Shown: positions 32,877-41,486 of the stretch, one piece after another
Position numbering within the stretch: the first letter of the stretch is position 1
Layout: each line of letters begins with the position of its first letter
Assembly (NCBI RefSeq): GCF_014652215.1
Contig: NZ_BMYJ01000004.1
Coordinates: 248,001 to 312,000, forward strand
Direction of reading: 5' to 3'
DNA length: 64,000 nt
DNA from: Neogemmobacter tilapiae
GTDB taxonomy: Bacteria > Pseudomonadota > Alphaproteobacteria > Rhodobacterales > Rhodobacteraceae
The notes under the pieces: generated by a model
Seen by the model: the letters and a program-made list of their open reading frames with translations, nothing else
Told to the model about the DNA's origin: nothing
The model's database searches: none
Program-made: the position numbers and the translations under genes

Positions 32877-33392
32877 ATGCGGGCCAGTTTGTTGCCGCAG
32901 GCCAGTCTTGTGGGATTGCTGATGATGGCGGGGACGGCTTTGGCCAACCCGCTGACGGATGACCTTGTTGCGCAGTTGCGCGGGCAGGGGTTTCAGAAGG
33001 TTACAATCACGCGGACTTTGCTGGGGCGGGTTTTGATCCTAGGTTCAGCGGCCGAGGGCCAGCGCGAGATCGTGTTGAATCCCAACACCGGAGAAATCCT
33101 GCGCGATTATTTCCGGCCAAGGTCAGACATGGTCGTCTCGCCCGCGAACGGCGGAGATACCTTGCTGGTGCGGGGAGATCACGGTTTGGACCAACAATCA
33201 GGTAATGGGGGCGACCAGACGGCAACGGGGCCGACGGACAGGCCGGATGGCAGTAGCGATGAAACGGCGACGGGTCCCGTGGATGATCCGAGTGGCCGTG
33301 GGGGCGGTGGCGGCAAGACGCCCGCCGAACAGGGCAAGGGCGGTAAGGGTGGCAAGAACGCCGGGAACAACGGTAAGTCCAAGGAAAAATAG
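32877..33392 (+). CDS. Secreted hypothetical protein with PepSY-like core and low-complexity tail
   Basis: A 171-residue protein with a signal peptide (LVGLLMMAGTALA, cleavage after ALA). The core LTDDLVAQLRGQGFQKVTIT followed by a stretch ending VLNPNTGEILRDYF resembles a PepSY-like domain. The C-terminal 70 residues are Gly, Asp, Thr and Lys rich and ends in a lysine-rich stretch. GGAAAGGA precedes the start. It ends 8 bases before the membrane-bound LuxR-type regulator, which suggests a sensor pair, with this protein on the periplasmic side. No enzymatic motif is seen. Confidence 0.7.
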   Translation: MRASLLPQASLVGLLMMAGTALANPLTDDLVAQLRGQGFQKVTITRTLLGRVLILGSAAEGQREIVLNPNTGEILRDYFRPRSDMVVSPANGGDTLLVRGDHGLDQQSGNGGDQTATGPTDRPDGSSDETATGPVDDPSGRGGGGGKTPAEQGKGGKGGKNAGNNGKSKEK

Positions 33393-33400
33393 GCGCTTTC

Positions 33401-33958
33401 ATGCTGCGGATTTTTAGTAAGCTTTCGATTGTCGTCCTTGTGGCGCTACTGGTGCAGGTCTTCAGTGCGGGTTTCTTTATTTTTGACATCCTGTCGTCGC
33501 TGTTCGGTTTCTGGACGGTGCCTTTTGACTGGCAGACGCGGGAATATCTGGAAATCGGTGCGGCGCTGGGGTTGCTGCTGGGTGTGATCATGGGGATCGT
33601 GACCCTGTATCATGCGCTTTGGCAGCAAAGCCGGGCCGAAGAACAACTGCGCCGGGCCAGTGTGGCCTTTATGGATCTGCTAGAGGAACAGTTTACCGAA
33701 TGGGGGCTGACCCCCGCCGAGCGGGATGTGGCGCTGTTTGCGATCAAGGGCCTTTCGACCGCCGAAATCGCGGCGCTGCGGTCCACCAGTGAGGGCACGG
33801 TCAAGGCGCAAACCAACGCGATCTACCGCAAGGCGGGGGTCAGCGGGCGGCCGCAACTGCTAAGCCTGTTCATTGACGAGCTGATGCAGGACGCGCCGAT
33901 GGCGCAGCGGCTGGCAAACGCAAATACGCCGGTGCAGGCGGTTCAATCGGCGGCGTAG
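33401..33958 (+). CDS. Membrane-anchored LuxR-type HTH regulator
   Basis: 185 residues. The N-terminal half has two membrane segments (IVVLVALLVQVFSAGFFIFD and IGAALGLLLGVIMGIVTLYH). After a helical linker comes a LuxR/GerE-type HTH (LTPAERDVALFAIKGLSTAE, then IAALRSTSEGTVKAQTNAIY). A transcription factor tethered to the membrane would bind DNA directly from there or after release. It follows the secreted PepSY-like protein by 8 bases. Its last 16 bases overlap the convergent DUF2237 gene. Confidence 0.8.
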   Translation: MLRIFSKLSIVVLVALLVQVFSAGFFIFDILSSLFGFWTVPFDWQTREYLEIGAALGLLLGVIMGIVTLYHALWQQSRAEEQLRRASVAFMDLLEEQFTEWGLTPAERDVALFAIKGLSTAEIAALRSTSEGTVKAQTNAIYRKAGVSGRPQLLSLFIDELMQDAPMAQRLANANTPVQAVQSAA

Positions 33959-34320
33959 CTCTGGAGCAGTTCCAGCGGGATCACATCCAACGCGCGCATA
34001 TGCGTGGCCGCAAGGCGCACCTTGGGGGCCGCGCCTTCGGCATGGGCCTGAATGAAACGGGTGGCGCAAAGGCACCACTGATCTCCGGCCTTGAGCCCGG
34101 CAAAGCCGTATTCGGGGCGGGGGGTTGAAAGATCGTTGCCCAGATATTTTGACATCGCCAGAAATTCATCGGTCATGACCGCGCAAACCGTGTGCTGCCC
34201 CGCGTCCATCGGCCCGCTGTCGCAGCGGCCATTGCGGAAATAGCCGGTCAGGGGATCCTGCGAACAAAGCTCCAGCCGCCCACCAAGAACGTTGAGGGAA
34301 GGGTAACGTTCGCTGGACAT
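33943..34320 (-). CDS. DUF2237 family protein
   Basis: A 125-residue protein matching the DUF2237 pattern: NVLGGRLELCSQDPLTGYFR, then CDSGPMDAGQHTVCAVMTDEFL and DQWCLCATRF, with several conserved Cys. The function of the family is unknown. GGAGG precedes the start. Upstream, ACAGGTTAA occurs twice 25 bases apart (about 34337 and 34362), possibly part of its promoter. Confidence 0.85.
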   Translation of the reverse strand: MSSERYPSLNVLGGRLELCSQDPLTGYFRNGRCDSGPMDAGQHTVCAVMTDEFLAMSKYLGNDLSTPRPEYGFAGLKAGDQWCLCATRFIQAHAEGAAPKVRLAATHMRALDVIPLELLQSYAAD

Positions 34321-34399
34321 GCGGACCTCCTACAATACAGGTTAAATCGTAAACAATCGCCACAGGTTAACAATCTGATTCTTTAGGTTGATCAGATGC

Positions 34400-35437
34400 T
34401 TAAACGATTTCGGGACTCCATATTATCCACCGACCGTGAGCATCCGCACGCCCTAGTTGCAATTGCAGCATTCCCGGCCAGAGCGTGATGCGCAGGCCGA
34501 CACCCGGCTTTCGTCCATCTTCTTCCATCGCTAAATGCGCCAAAGGTGCGTCAACCGTGGCTTTGGCCCCGGCCTGTGCGATCAATCCCTCACCCTCGGC
34601 GCGCTCTGTAGGGGTCAGATATTGCCAGACTATGGTGTGATAGAGCAGGTGCAGACGTCCCGGATAGGCTATCGCCAAGCGTTTTCTGATCCACGGCAAA
34701 GCCTCTCCTTTTTCGGGCCGGACCCCAAGAAAAGCTACGAGATCAAGAGCCTTTTCCGTGCGAGCAAGCCTGTCGGCCTGGTCAGCCCATATATAGGAAA
34801 GCAAGCGTTCGCGGTCTCGGGTCGGATCAATCGGCGAGCGGTCGACACCCGCGCGGGACAGGACCACGGGGCTAACTGTCGGTGGAAAATCGCCTTCCCA
34901 TTGAGGGGATAGCGTTAGGGGCGCGTCGTTTGGGCCGTAGGTTTGGCCCCCGAGGTGAAGGGCATAGTGATCCCAGATCATGTTCAGGCCAGCCGAGGCA
35001 CCAATTTCAGACAGTTCCAATGGAAGTTTGAAACGGTCGCTGAGCCAATGGGCTGCCGCAATCAAAACTGCCGAACGTCGCAATTCATTGGTCTGGGGCG
35101 GACTGTCCAGCCACGCGTTCAGATATATTGCATGTTCTGCAAGGGCGGCCCGGAGGATGGTGATTGCTTGCTGGTCGTCAAATTTCTGGTTCGATCTATA
35201 GAAATTTTGCAAATCGGTCGCATTACCGGATCGAACAAGGCTGTGAAGCCCGCCAGCGAGCCGCAAAGGAAGAGCGTCGCTGGCGGGGCCAGGCCAGCCC
35301 AGAACACGTTCTGTCAGTGGATTGCCAAGAGCGATATCCGAGGCAAGCAATGAGAGAATGCGTGCTGTTAGCGGCGAACCCATCGCCAAACAGGACCGCG
35401 ACTGTTGTAAGAACTGCTCGCGGACAGATTGGCCCAT
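34400..35437 (-). CDS. DUF2332 family protein
   Basis: A 345-residue protein of the DUF2332 family: ELSEIGASAGLNMIWDHYAL near residue 140 and LLYHTIVWQYL near 265 are typical. The glycine-rich GASAGLN resembles a nucleotide or AdoMet site but the function is unknown. The start overlaps the pth stop (TGATG), so it is translated with pth. Its base composition is lower in GC than that of pth, which may mean later acquisition. Confidence 0.8.
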   Translation of the reverse strand: MGQSVREQFLQQSRSCLAMGSPLTARILSLLASDIALGNPLTERVLGWPGPASDALPLRLAGGLHSLVRSGNATDLQNFYRSNQKFDDQQAITILRAALAEHAIYLNAWLDSPPQTNELRRSAVLIAAAHWLSDRFKLPLELSEIGASAGLNMIWDHYALHLGGQTYGPNDAPLTLSPQWEGDFPPTVSPVVLSRAGVDRSPIDPTRDRERLLSYIWADQADRLARTEKALDLVAFLGVRPEKGEALPWIRKRLAIAYPGRLHLLYHTIVWQYLTPTERAEGEGLIAQAGAKATVDAPLAHLAMEEDGRKPGVGLRITLWPGMLQLQLGRADAHGRWIIWSPEIV

Positions 35438-36129
35438 CAGCGAAACCGATCCATCAATCTTTGCAAGGAACTGCGGTTGTCTTCGTCTTTTGGCTCGGCC
35501 TTGGGGATTGTGGCGGCGGGCTCTCGTTCAGGTTTGGCCTCGGCCTTGTCCGACGAACGCGGCGGGTTGGTCCGCAGGGCCACGGCGTTCTGGAAGCGGC
35601 TGGCATCACCGCTGGCCAGTGAAACGGCCCCATCCGAAATGCCGCGCAGCAGGTCGTCCAGCCAATCCTGTTCGACCTTGGCGAAATCGTTCAGCACATA
35701 GGCGGCAACGGCATCCTTGTGACCGGGATGGCCAATGCCCAGACGGACGCGGTGATAAGCCTCGCCCAGATGGGCATGGATGGATCGCAATCCGTTATGG
35801 CCCGCATGACCGCCGCCCGTCTTGACCCGGCATTTGCCGGGGGCAAGGTCGAGTTCGTCGTGAAAGACGGTGATGTCACCAATGTCGATCTTGTAGAACG
35901 CCACGGCGGCTTGCACGCTTTCGCCGGACAGGTTCATGAAGGTCTGCGGTTTCAGCAGCAGCACCTTTTCCGCGCCCAACCGCCCTTCGCTGATCTGCCC
36001 TTTGAACTTGGCCTGCCAAGGGCCAAAGCCATGATCTGCGGCGATACGCTCCAGCGCCATGAAGCCGATGTTGTGGCGGTTGCCCGCATATTTCGCACCG
36101 GGATTGCCCAGCCCCACAAACAGCTTCAT
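35437..36129 (-). CDS. pth: Peptidyl-tRNA hydrolase
   Basis: A 230-residue enzyme that releases peptides from stalled peptidyl-tRNA. Family motifs are [20 protein letters not shown] (catalytic His at the end of GNRHN), [10 protein letters not shown] and HDELDLAPG (catalytic Asp). The last 40 residues are a charged, low-complexity extension beyond the usual length of about 190. GGAGAG precedes ATG 36129. rplY, its normal upstream neighbour, is 1.4 kb away, beyond a TetR/oxidoreductase pair. Confidence 0.95.
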   Translation of the reverse strand: MKLFVGLGNPGAKYAGNRHNIGFMALERIAADHGFGPWQAKFKGQISEGRLGAEKVLLLKPQTFMNLSGESVQAAVAFYKIDIGDITVFHDELDLAPGKCRVKTGGGHAGHNGLRSIHAHLGEAYHRVRLGIGHPGHKDAVAAYVLNDFAKVEQDWLDDLLRGISDGAVSLASGDASRFQNAVALRTNPPRSSDKAEAKPEREPAATIPKAEPKDEDNRSSLQRLMDRFR

Positions 36130-36177
36130 CACACTCTCCTTTCCCCCTGAAATAGGGGGAAAGCGGGCAAACCGCAA

Positions 36178-36765
36178 TCAGGCGGCTTGGCGTCCCAAGG
36201 CGGCGACCTGTTCCAGCCATTTTTGGCGCAGGACATCGGTGGAATGTTCGACGGGAGAGAAATGGGTAAAGGCCGTGGGGCCAATGCCGACATAGCGCAG
36301 GATCTGGCGCGTGACCTGCCGCTTCATCGGGCTGCCCATCGCCCAGCGGAAATACCATTGCGGCGTGTCCGAGGTCAGGATCAGCCGCGCGGTGCGGCCT
36401 GTCAGCAGGGGCTTGGGCAGGCCCAGTTTCTTGATGCGCGGGTCAAAGGTGCGGCCGGGCAGGAAGGCGCGGTCGAACAGCGCCTTGGCCTTGCCGGGCA
36501 GACCGCCCCACCACATCGGCGTGGTGATCAGCAGGTGTTCGGCCCATTCCAAATGCGCCATGAAGGTTTCAAGGTCAGGCTCCAGCGCCTTGGCCCCTTT
36601 GAAGCCCGCCTGCCCGAAATCCATGTCAAAGGCCAAGTCATGCAGATGGCGGATGCGCGTTTCATGCCCCGCCTCACGCGCGGCCTGGGCATAGCTTTCG
36701 GCCAAGGCGCGGTTCAGCGACTGAGCGGCGGGATGAAGATTCAGGATCAGGATCTTGCGGGACAT
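36178..36765 (-). CDS. NAD(P)H-dependent flavin oxidoreductase (flavodoxin-like fold)
   Basis: A 195-residue quinone reductase-type protein: KILILNLHPAAQSLNRALAE at the N-terminal end (FMN phosphate site) and TTPMWWGGLPGKAKALFDRAF (flavin-ring segment near residue 80-100). It probably reduces quinones or electrophiles using NAD(P)H. ATG 36765 is chosen for homology. It diverges from the TetR gene across three TGACCnnGGTCA-type boxes and is therefore the likely target of that repressor. Confidence 0.88.
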   Translation of the reverse strand: MSRKILILNLHPAAQSLNRALAESYAQAAREAGHETRIRHLHDLAFDMDFGQAGFKGAKALEPDLETFMAHLEWAEHLLITTPMWWGGLPGKAKALFDRAFLPGRTFDPRIKKLGLPKPLLTGRTARLILTSDTPQWYFRWAMGSPMKRQVTRQILRYVGIGPTAFTHFSPVEHSTDVLRQKWLEQVAALGRQAA

Positions 36766-36782
36766 GGTGATTCTTTCAAATA

Positions 36783-36844
36783 TGACCGCAGTCACATAAA
36801 TATTGACCGTGGTCATATTGCAAGCATGAAATTGACCAAGGTCA
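36783..36844. promoter_or_regulatory. Three TetR-type operator boxes
   Basis: TGACCGCAGTCA (36783-36794), TGACCGTGGTCA (36804-36815) and TGACCAAGGTCA (36833-36844) follow the palindromic plan TGACC-nn-GGTCA (box 1 has one mismatch). The first two are 21 bases apart, on the same DNA face. They fill the divergent region between the oxidoreductase and TetR genes. Confidence 0.75.
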
Positions 36845-36865
36845 CGTTTTGCGCCATAAGGGGAC

Positions 36866-37444
36866 ATGGCCCGCCCCGTGCAACAGCGCAGCATCCAGAC
36901 CCGCGACCGGCTTTTGCAGGTGGCGGGGGCTATGGCCTTGGATCAGGGGCTAGCGGGGCTGCGCACCGAGGCGATTGTCGAAAGGGCGGGGGTGGCCAAG
37001 GGCACGTTCTTTGCGCATTTCCCTGACAAGGATCATCTGGTGGCGGAACTCGTGGCGCGGCGGATGGCCGGGCTGATCCCGACGGATGCGCCGAATGTGG
37101 CGGGCTTTCTGGCGGGGCTGGAACCGCTGTTCGCGCTGATGACGGCTGAGGCCGAAGTCTTGGACATTCTGGCCCGCTTTGCCGGGCCTGCGGGCCAGGC
37201 GGCGGGGCTGGATGTGGTGATCTGCGATCTGATCGCGGCGCAGGCGGGGCAATTGGGGGCGTTGCAGGGACTGGGGTTGGTGCGCCCGTCGCCCGACCCG
37301 GCCACCTTGGCCGAAGGGGTCTTTGCCTTTTTGCTGCATGCCGCAGCCAGCGCCCAATGCCCTATCAGCGCGCCGGATCGTCTGGCGCGCCAGCAAGCGG
37401 CGCGCGACCTCTTGGCGCGGCTGGTTTCGGCGTGGATCACCTAA
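36866..37444 (+). CDS. TetR-family transcriptional regulator
   Basis: A 192-residue repressor with an N-terminal HTH (TRDRLLQVAGAMALDQGLAG, then VERAGVAKGTFFAHFPDKDH) and a helical ligand-binding C-terminal domain. It probably represses itself and the divergent oxidoreductase through the three boxes at 36783-36844, and is released by an electrophile or quinone-like ligand. It converges on rplY; a shared terminator lies between them. Confidence 0.9.
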   Translation: MARPVQQRSIQTRDRLLQVAGAMALDQGLAGLRTEAIVERAGVAKGTFFAHFPDKDHLVAELVARRMAGLIPTDAPNVAGFLAGLEPLFALMTAEAEVLDILARFAGPAGQAAGLDVVICDLIAAQAGQLGALQGLGLVRPSPDPATLAEGVFAFLLHAAASAQCPISAPDRLARQQAARDLLARLVSAWIT

Positions 37445-37447
37445 AAC

Positions 37448-37480
37448 AAAACGCGCGGCAGGTTTCCCCGCCGCGCGTTT
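37448..37480. terminator. Bidirectional terminator between tetR and rplY
   Basis: ACGCGCGGC (37451-37459) pairs with GCCGCGCGT (37470-37478), extended by flanking A-T pairs. The + strand ends in TTT, and the minus strand reads TTTTGTTTT after the stem, so it can serve both convergent genes. Confidence 0.8.
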
Positions 37481-37502
37481 CGATTCGTCATCGCAAAGGC
37501 GA

Positions 37503-38099
37503 TTATTCGGCGTCAGCCTCGGCCACCAGACCCGACGGTGCTGCGATGTTCGCAATCACAAAGTTCCGGTCGATGGTCGGCTTTGCGCCCGAAGGCAGCG
37601 TCACATCATTGATGTGAATCACATCGCCGATTTGCTTGCCGGTCAGGTCCACGGTGATGTGGTCCGGGATATCGCTTGCCAGCACTTCCAGTTCCACTTC
37701 GGGGCGCACAATCGTCAGTGTGCCGCCACGTTTCAGGCCGGGGGCGGCTTCGTGGTTGATGAAGGTGACATGGATGAACAGCTCGATCCGCGAATCATCG
37801 CTCAGACGCAGGAAATCGACATGCGTCGGCAGGTCTTTCACGATGTCGCGCTGAACGGCGCGGCACACCACATGAACATCCTTTTGGCCTTCGACCTTGA
37901 GGTTGATCAGGGTTTGCTTGAAACGGCCAGCTTTCAGCTTTTTCAGCAGTTCATAGTATTTCAGGTTGATCGGCTGGGGATCGGTGCCCCCACCATAGAT
38001 AATGCCGGGTACGTAGCCATCACGACGGGCTTGACGGGCGGCCCCCTTGCCTGTCCCCGTCCGTACCACAGCGTTCAGATCCGGGATCTCACGCGCCAT
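37503..38099 (-). CDS. rplY: 50S ribosomal protein L25 (general stress protein CTC form)
   Basis: A 198-residue L25/TL5/CTC protein: [20 protein letters not shown] near the N-terminal end, VHFHV-like [20 protein letters not shown] in the middle, and the C-terminal CTC domain. It binds 5S rRNA on the large subunit. ATG 38099 is chosen with GGAGAAG upstream. The C-terminal acidic tail (VAEADAE) is common in alphaproteobacteria. It is separated from pth, with which it normally forms an operon. Confidence 0.95.
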   Translation of the reverse strand: MAREIPDLNAVVRTGTGKGAARQARRDGYVPGIIYGGGTDPQPINLKYYELLKKLKAGRFKQTLINLKVEGQKDVHVVCRAVQRDIVKDLPTHVDFLRLSDDSRIELFIHVTFINHEAAPGLKRGGTLTIVRPEVELEVLASDIPDHITVDLTGKQIGDVIHINDVTLPSGAKPTIDRNFVIANIAAPSGLVAEADAE

Positions 38100-38158
38100 A
38101 GTTCTTCTCCAATGTATAAGTCCGCCGCCCTCCAAGGGTGCGCGGCGCGACCGGGGGG

Positions 38159-38605
38159 CTATAGCGGGGTTTTGGTGGGATGCAAAGGGGAAATTGCCCC
38201 ATCCATCGCATCGGCCAGATCCTGCAAGGATCGCTCGCGGAAATGCCGCAGGATGACCTGTTCGGCCTCGGTTTGCGCGGCCTGGACGGTTTCGAACATG
38301 GCGCGCTGAATGGCGCAGGTGGTGGGACCAAGTTCGACGGGGCTGACAAAGGGCTCGGCGATGGCCGTATAGACATCGGCGACGGTGATCTGATCGGCGG
38401 GCCGCGCCAGTTGCCAGCCGCCCGCATGGCCCTTGTCCGACCGCACGACCCCCTGTTCGCGCAGCAGGCCCAAGACGCGGCGCACAACAACGGGATTCGT
38501 GGCGTTGTGCTGGGCAATCAGGTCCGAGGTCATGGGCGTGCCCGGCGCACGGGCCATATGGCCAAGCGCGTGCAGGGCGAGGGAGAGCTTGCTGTTCTGT
38601 TTCAT
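38159..38605 (-). CDS. Rrf2-family transcriptional regulator
   Basis: A 148-residue protein with the Rrf2 winged helix: [40 protein letters not shown] and [12 protein letters not shown]. Only one Cys is present in the region where IscR and NsrR hold three, so an iron-sulfur cluster is unlikely. ATG 38605 is chosen for homology. It diverges from the TrxB-like flavoprotein gene; GTAAC-N7-GTTAC between them is a plausible operator. Confidence 0.88.
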   Translation of the reverse strand: MKQNSKLSLALHALGHMARAPGTPMTSDLIAQHNATNPVVVRRVLGLLREQGVVRSDKGHAGGWQLARPADQITVADVYTAIAEPFVSPVELGPTTCAIQRAMFETVQAAQTEAEQVILRHFRERSLQDLADAMDGAISPLHPTKTPL

Positions 38606-38624
38606 GTAACTATATTGGTTACGA
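38604..38624. promoter_or_regulatory. Putative Rrf2 operator
   Basis: An inverted repeat GTAAC (38606-38610) and GTTAC (38618-38622) with 7-base spacer, directly before the Rrf2 start codon and 27 bases before the flavoprotein gene. It fits a shared divergent operator, but the arms are short. Confidence 0.4.
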
Positions 38625-38648
38625 GAATCGTTATCATGAGGCAAGGCT

Positions 38649-39578
38649 ATGGATATGGCAGTGGAAAGACCAGAGTTTGTTGACGTTGTGGTGGTCGGTG
38701 GCAGTTTTGCAGGGCTGTCAGCGGCAATATATTTGGCGCGGGGGCGGCGTCGGGTGGTTGTGGTGGACGAAGGGCTGACGCGGAACAGGTTCGCCCCGGC
38801 AGGGCATTCGCTGTTTGGCTTTGATGGTCGTCCCCCGGCGGAAATCCGGGCGGCGGGGATGCGGGATTTGCTGGCCTATCCGACTGCCCGTGTGGTGCAG
38901 GGGCGGGTGGCGACGATCACGGAAAATGCGGGGGTGTTTGATGTGAAAGGGCAGGGCGTGGCCTTGCGGGCGCGGCGGATCATTCTGGCGCATGGGATGC
39001 GGGACATCTTGCCCGACCTGCCGGGGCTGGATCAGGTCTGGGGGAAACAAGCGTTTCAATGCCCCTATTGCCATGGATATGAGGCGGCGGATCGGCCGAC
39101 AGCGATCTGGATGAACGCGCATATGGGCGTGGATCATGCGCTGTTCCTACGGCAATGGGCGGGGCGTGAGTTGACGCTTTTGACCAATGGCGCGGCGGTG
39201 CCTGAGGGGGCAGAGCGGCTGGCGGCTGCGGGGATCGGGGTAGAAACCGGGCGGCTGCAAGGGGTTTCCCTGCGGGACGGACAAATGGTGGGTCTTGTGC
39301 TGGACAGTGGGGAATTGCCCGCCGAGGTGCTGTATATGATGCCCCGCAGTGAACCCGCCAGTGATCTGGCCGCGCAACTGGGGCTAGAGATGGTCGAGGG
39401 TCCAGCAGGGGCCTATGTGAAGGTGGACGAGATGAAACAAACCAGCCGCAAGGGCGTCTTTGCGGCGGGTGATCTGATCCGACCCATGTATGGCGCGGCC
39501 TTTGCGGTGGCCGATGGTGCGATGGCAGGGCCCGCTTGCCATCGGTCATTGGTGATGGAGGATTTGGGGAGAGGATAG
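38649..39578 (+). CDS. NAD(P)/FAD-dependent oxidoreductase, thioredoxin-reductase-like
   Basis: A 309-residue flavoprotein: FAD-binding GxGxxG variant VVVGGSFAGLSAAIYLARG, a CPYC redox pair (about residue 138-141) placed as in thioredoxin reductase, and the C-terminal FAD motif KGVFAAGDLIRP. The NADPH domain lacks an obvious GxGxxA loop, as in thioredoxin-reductase-like enzymes of unknown substrate. A second in-frame ATG lies 6 bases downstream. It is probably controlled by the divergent Rrf2 protein. Confidence 0.85.
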   Translation: MDMAVERPEFVDVVVVGGSFAGLSAAIYLARGRRRVVVVDEGLTRNRFAPAGHSLFGFDGRPPAEIRAAGMRDLLAYPTARVVQGRVATITENAGVFDVKGQGVALRARRIILAHGMRDILPDLPGLDQVWGKQAFQCPYCHGYEAADRPTAIWMNAHMGVDHALFLRQWAGRELTLLTNGAAVPEGAERLAAAGIGVETGRLQGVSLRDGQMVGLVLDSGELPAEVLYMMPRSEPASDLAAQLGLEMVEGPAGAYVKVDEMKQTSRKGVFAAGDLIRPMYGAAFAVADGAMAGPACHRSLVMEDLGRG

Positions 39579-39603
39579 CGCCATCCCCGGTGCGAGGGGG
39601 CCT

Positions 39604-40746
39604 TTAGCCCCCGTCCACCAAATTCTGCCGCCCCACATCCTGAACCGACCGTTCCCCGAGCAGCGCCATGGTCACGTCGATTTCCCTTTGGATCACCTGA
39701 AGCGCTTTTGTCACCCCCGGCCCGCCCATTGCGCCCAAACCATAGACGTAACTGCGCCCGATCATCGTGCCCTTGGCCCCCAGGGCCAGGGCTTTCAGCA
39801 CGTCTTGGCCCGAGCGGATGCCGCTGTCCATCCAGACCTCCACCCGATCCCCCACCGCCGCCACAATGCGGGGCAGCATGCGGATGGTGGAGAGGGCGCC
39901 GTCCAACTGCCGCCCGCCGTGATTTGACACGATGATTGCATCCGCGCCGAAATCGGCGGCGATTCGGGCGTCTTCTTCGTCCAAGATGCCTTTCAGGATC
40001 AGTTTGCCGCCCCATTGGTCGCGGATGCGTGCGACCTTGGCCCAATCGAGTTTCGGATCGAACTGTTCATCCGTCCAGCGCATGAGCGAATGCAAATCAT
40101 CGACACCCTTGGCGTGGCCCACGATGTTGCGGAAGGTGCGCCGTTTGGTCTGGGCCATGTTCCAGCACCAGCGCGGCTTCGTGGCCAGATTGATCAGGTT
40201 CTTGACCGTCAGGCGCGGGGGGGCGGTCAGGTCGTTTTTGATGTCCTTGTGCCGCTGGCCCAGAATTTGCAGGTCCAGCGTCAGCACCAAGGCCGAGCAT
40301 TGCGCCGCCCGTGCCCTCTCGATCAGCGCGGCCGTATAGTCCTGATCGCGCATCACATAAAGCTGGAACCAGAAGGGCGCGCCTGTCGCCTCTGCCACGT
40401 CCTCGATTGAACAGATCGACATGGTGGAAAGGGTATAGGGCACGCCGAAATCGCGTGCGGCGCGGGCCGCCAGAATCTCACCATCGGCATGCTGCATCCC
40501 CAGCATCCCGATGGGGGCCAGCGCGACAGGCATGGAAACCGGCTGGCCCAGCATCGTGCTGGCGGTGCTGCGGCCCGACATATCGACAGCGACGCGCTGA
40601 CGGAAACGGACCTTGGCAAAGTCGGACACATTCTCACGAAAGGTCTGTTCAGTGTAACTGCCGCTTTCACAATAGTCATAGAACATCCGCGGCGCACGGC
40701 GGCGGTGCAGTTGTTTCAGATCGTCGATGCAGGTGACGGGTGGCAT
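39604..40746 (-). CDS. FMN-dependent alpha-hydroxy-acid dehydrogenase (LldD-like)
   Basis: A 380-residue enzyme of the L-lactate dehydrogenase/glycolate oxidase family. The catalytic His is in SNHGGRQLDGA (about residue 272), FMN contacts lie in APIGMLGMQH and the C-terminal GIRSGQDVLKALALGAKGTM. It should oxidise an L-2-hydroxy acid such as L-lactate and pass electrons to quinone or cytochrome. The exact substrate is not certain. A signal-peptide-bearing SnoaL-like gene lies 116 bases upstream on the same strand. Confidence 0.9.
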   Translation of the reverse strand: MPPVTCIDDLKQLHRRRAPRMFYDYCESGSYTEQTFRENVSDFAKVRFRQRVAVDMSGRSTASTMLGQPVSMPVALAPIGMLGMQHADGEILAARAARDFGVPYTLSTMSICSIEDVAEATGAPFWFQLYVMRDQDYTAALIERARAAQCSALVLTLDLQILGQRHKDIKNDLTAPPRLTVKNLINLATKPRWCWNMAQTKRRTFRNIVGHAKGVDDLHSLMRWTDEQFDPKLDWAKVARIRDQWGGKLILKGILDEEDARIAADFGADAIIVSNHGGRQLDGALSTIRMLPRIVAAVGDRVEVWMDSGIRSGQDVLKALALGAKGTMIGRSYVYGLGAMGGPGVTKALQVIQREIDVTMALLGERSVQDVGRQNLVDGG

Positions 40747-40862
40747 GCTGGGGCCTTTGGCAACGGCAAAAGAGGTTGGCCCAAGGTCTTGCGGTGTCTG
40801 GCGCAGGTCAAGGCAAAAACGCCGCGGTTTTGGTGTTGCCGCCCGGCCCCTGCGCCGACAGA

Positions 40863-41324
40863 TTATTCACCCAATTGCGCCATCAGGGCGGCGACTTCTT
40901 CGACATGCCATTGTTCGGTGATCCTTCCGTCGTGCAGGCGGAAAATGTCCACGCCGTCGAATTCGACCGGTTTTCCGGCGGGGGGATAGTTGAGGAAGGG
41001 GCCGGTCTGTGTTCCGGTGAAGGTGAAATGCACCATGATGCGGCCGTCGGAGAGGGTTTCGACAGTATTCAACTGGCGTTTCCCGTCGGGCAGTCCGGTG
41101 TTGAGGGCGGCGACAAGGCCAAGGATGAGATCACGGTCTGACGCCTCGGGCGGGCCGGGGATGCGGTCGTGGTCGGTGTAATCCTCGGCATAAAGCGCAG
41201 AAAGGGCGGCGGGGTCAAAGGGCTGGGCCTGCATGGTGGCGTAAAGGTTTTGGGCGAAGCTTTGGGCGTCTTGGGCTTGGACGGGAAGGGCGAGAAGGGT
41301 CAGGAAGGCGATGGATTTGAGCAT
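40863..41324 (-). CDS. Secreted SnoaL-like/NTF2-fold protein
   Basis: A 153-residue protein with a signal peptide (MLKSIAFLTLLALPVQAQ) and an NTF2-like body (LYAEDYTDHDRIPGPPEASD, then GVDIFRLHDGRITEQWHVEE), the pattern of SnoaL-like polyketide-cyclase relatives. The body has His and Asp residues lining the usual pocket, but the reaction is unknown. GGAGGATCC precedes the start. It diverges from the LytTR gene, whose repeat array fills the gap, so it may be under LytTR control. Confidence 0.85.
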   Translation of the reverse strand: MLKSIAFLTLLALPVQAQDAQSFAQNLYATMQAQPFDPAALSALYAEDYTDHDRIPGPPEASDRDLILGLVAALNTGLPDGKRQLNTVETLSDGRIMVHFTFTGTQTGPFLNYPPAGKPVEFDGVDIFRLHDGRITEQWHVEEVAALMAQLGE

Positions 41325-41380
41325 GGGATCCTCCGGTTACTGTCGGCGCATGAGGCGGCTTTTGCGGGGCGAGCCAAGGG

Positions 41381-41440
41381 GAATGGCGTGAAAGGGCGCG
41401 GGAATTTCGTGAAATGCACTTGGCGTTGCGCGAAATGCAG
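41381..41440. promoter_or_regulatory. Three 21-bp-spaced direct repeats, probable LytTR binding array
   Basis: GAATGGCGTGAAAGGG (41381), GAATTTCGTGAAATGCA (41402) and GCGTTGCGCGAAATGCA (41423) are aligned copies with exactly 21-base period and a shared core CG(T/C)GAAA. LytTR proteins typically bind two or more direct repeats about two helical turns apart. The array is 47 bases upstream of a LytTR-domain gene. Confidence 0.75.
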
Positions 41441-41486
41441 GGGGATGGGCTGGGCGCTTGGGTTTCCGGCGGGATAGAGTGACGCC

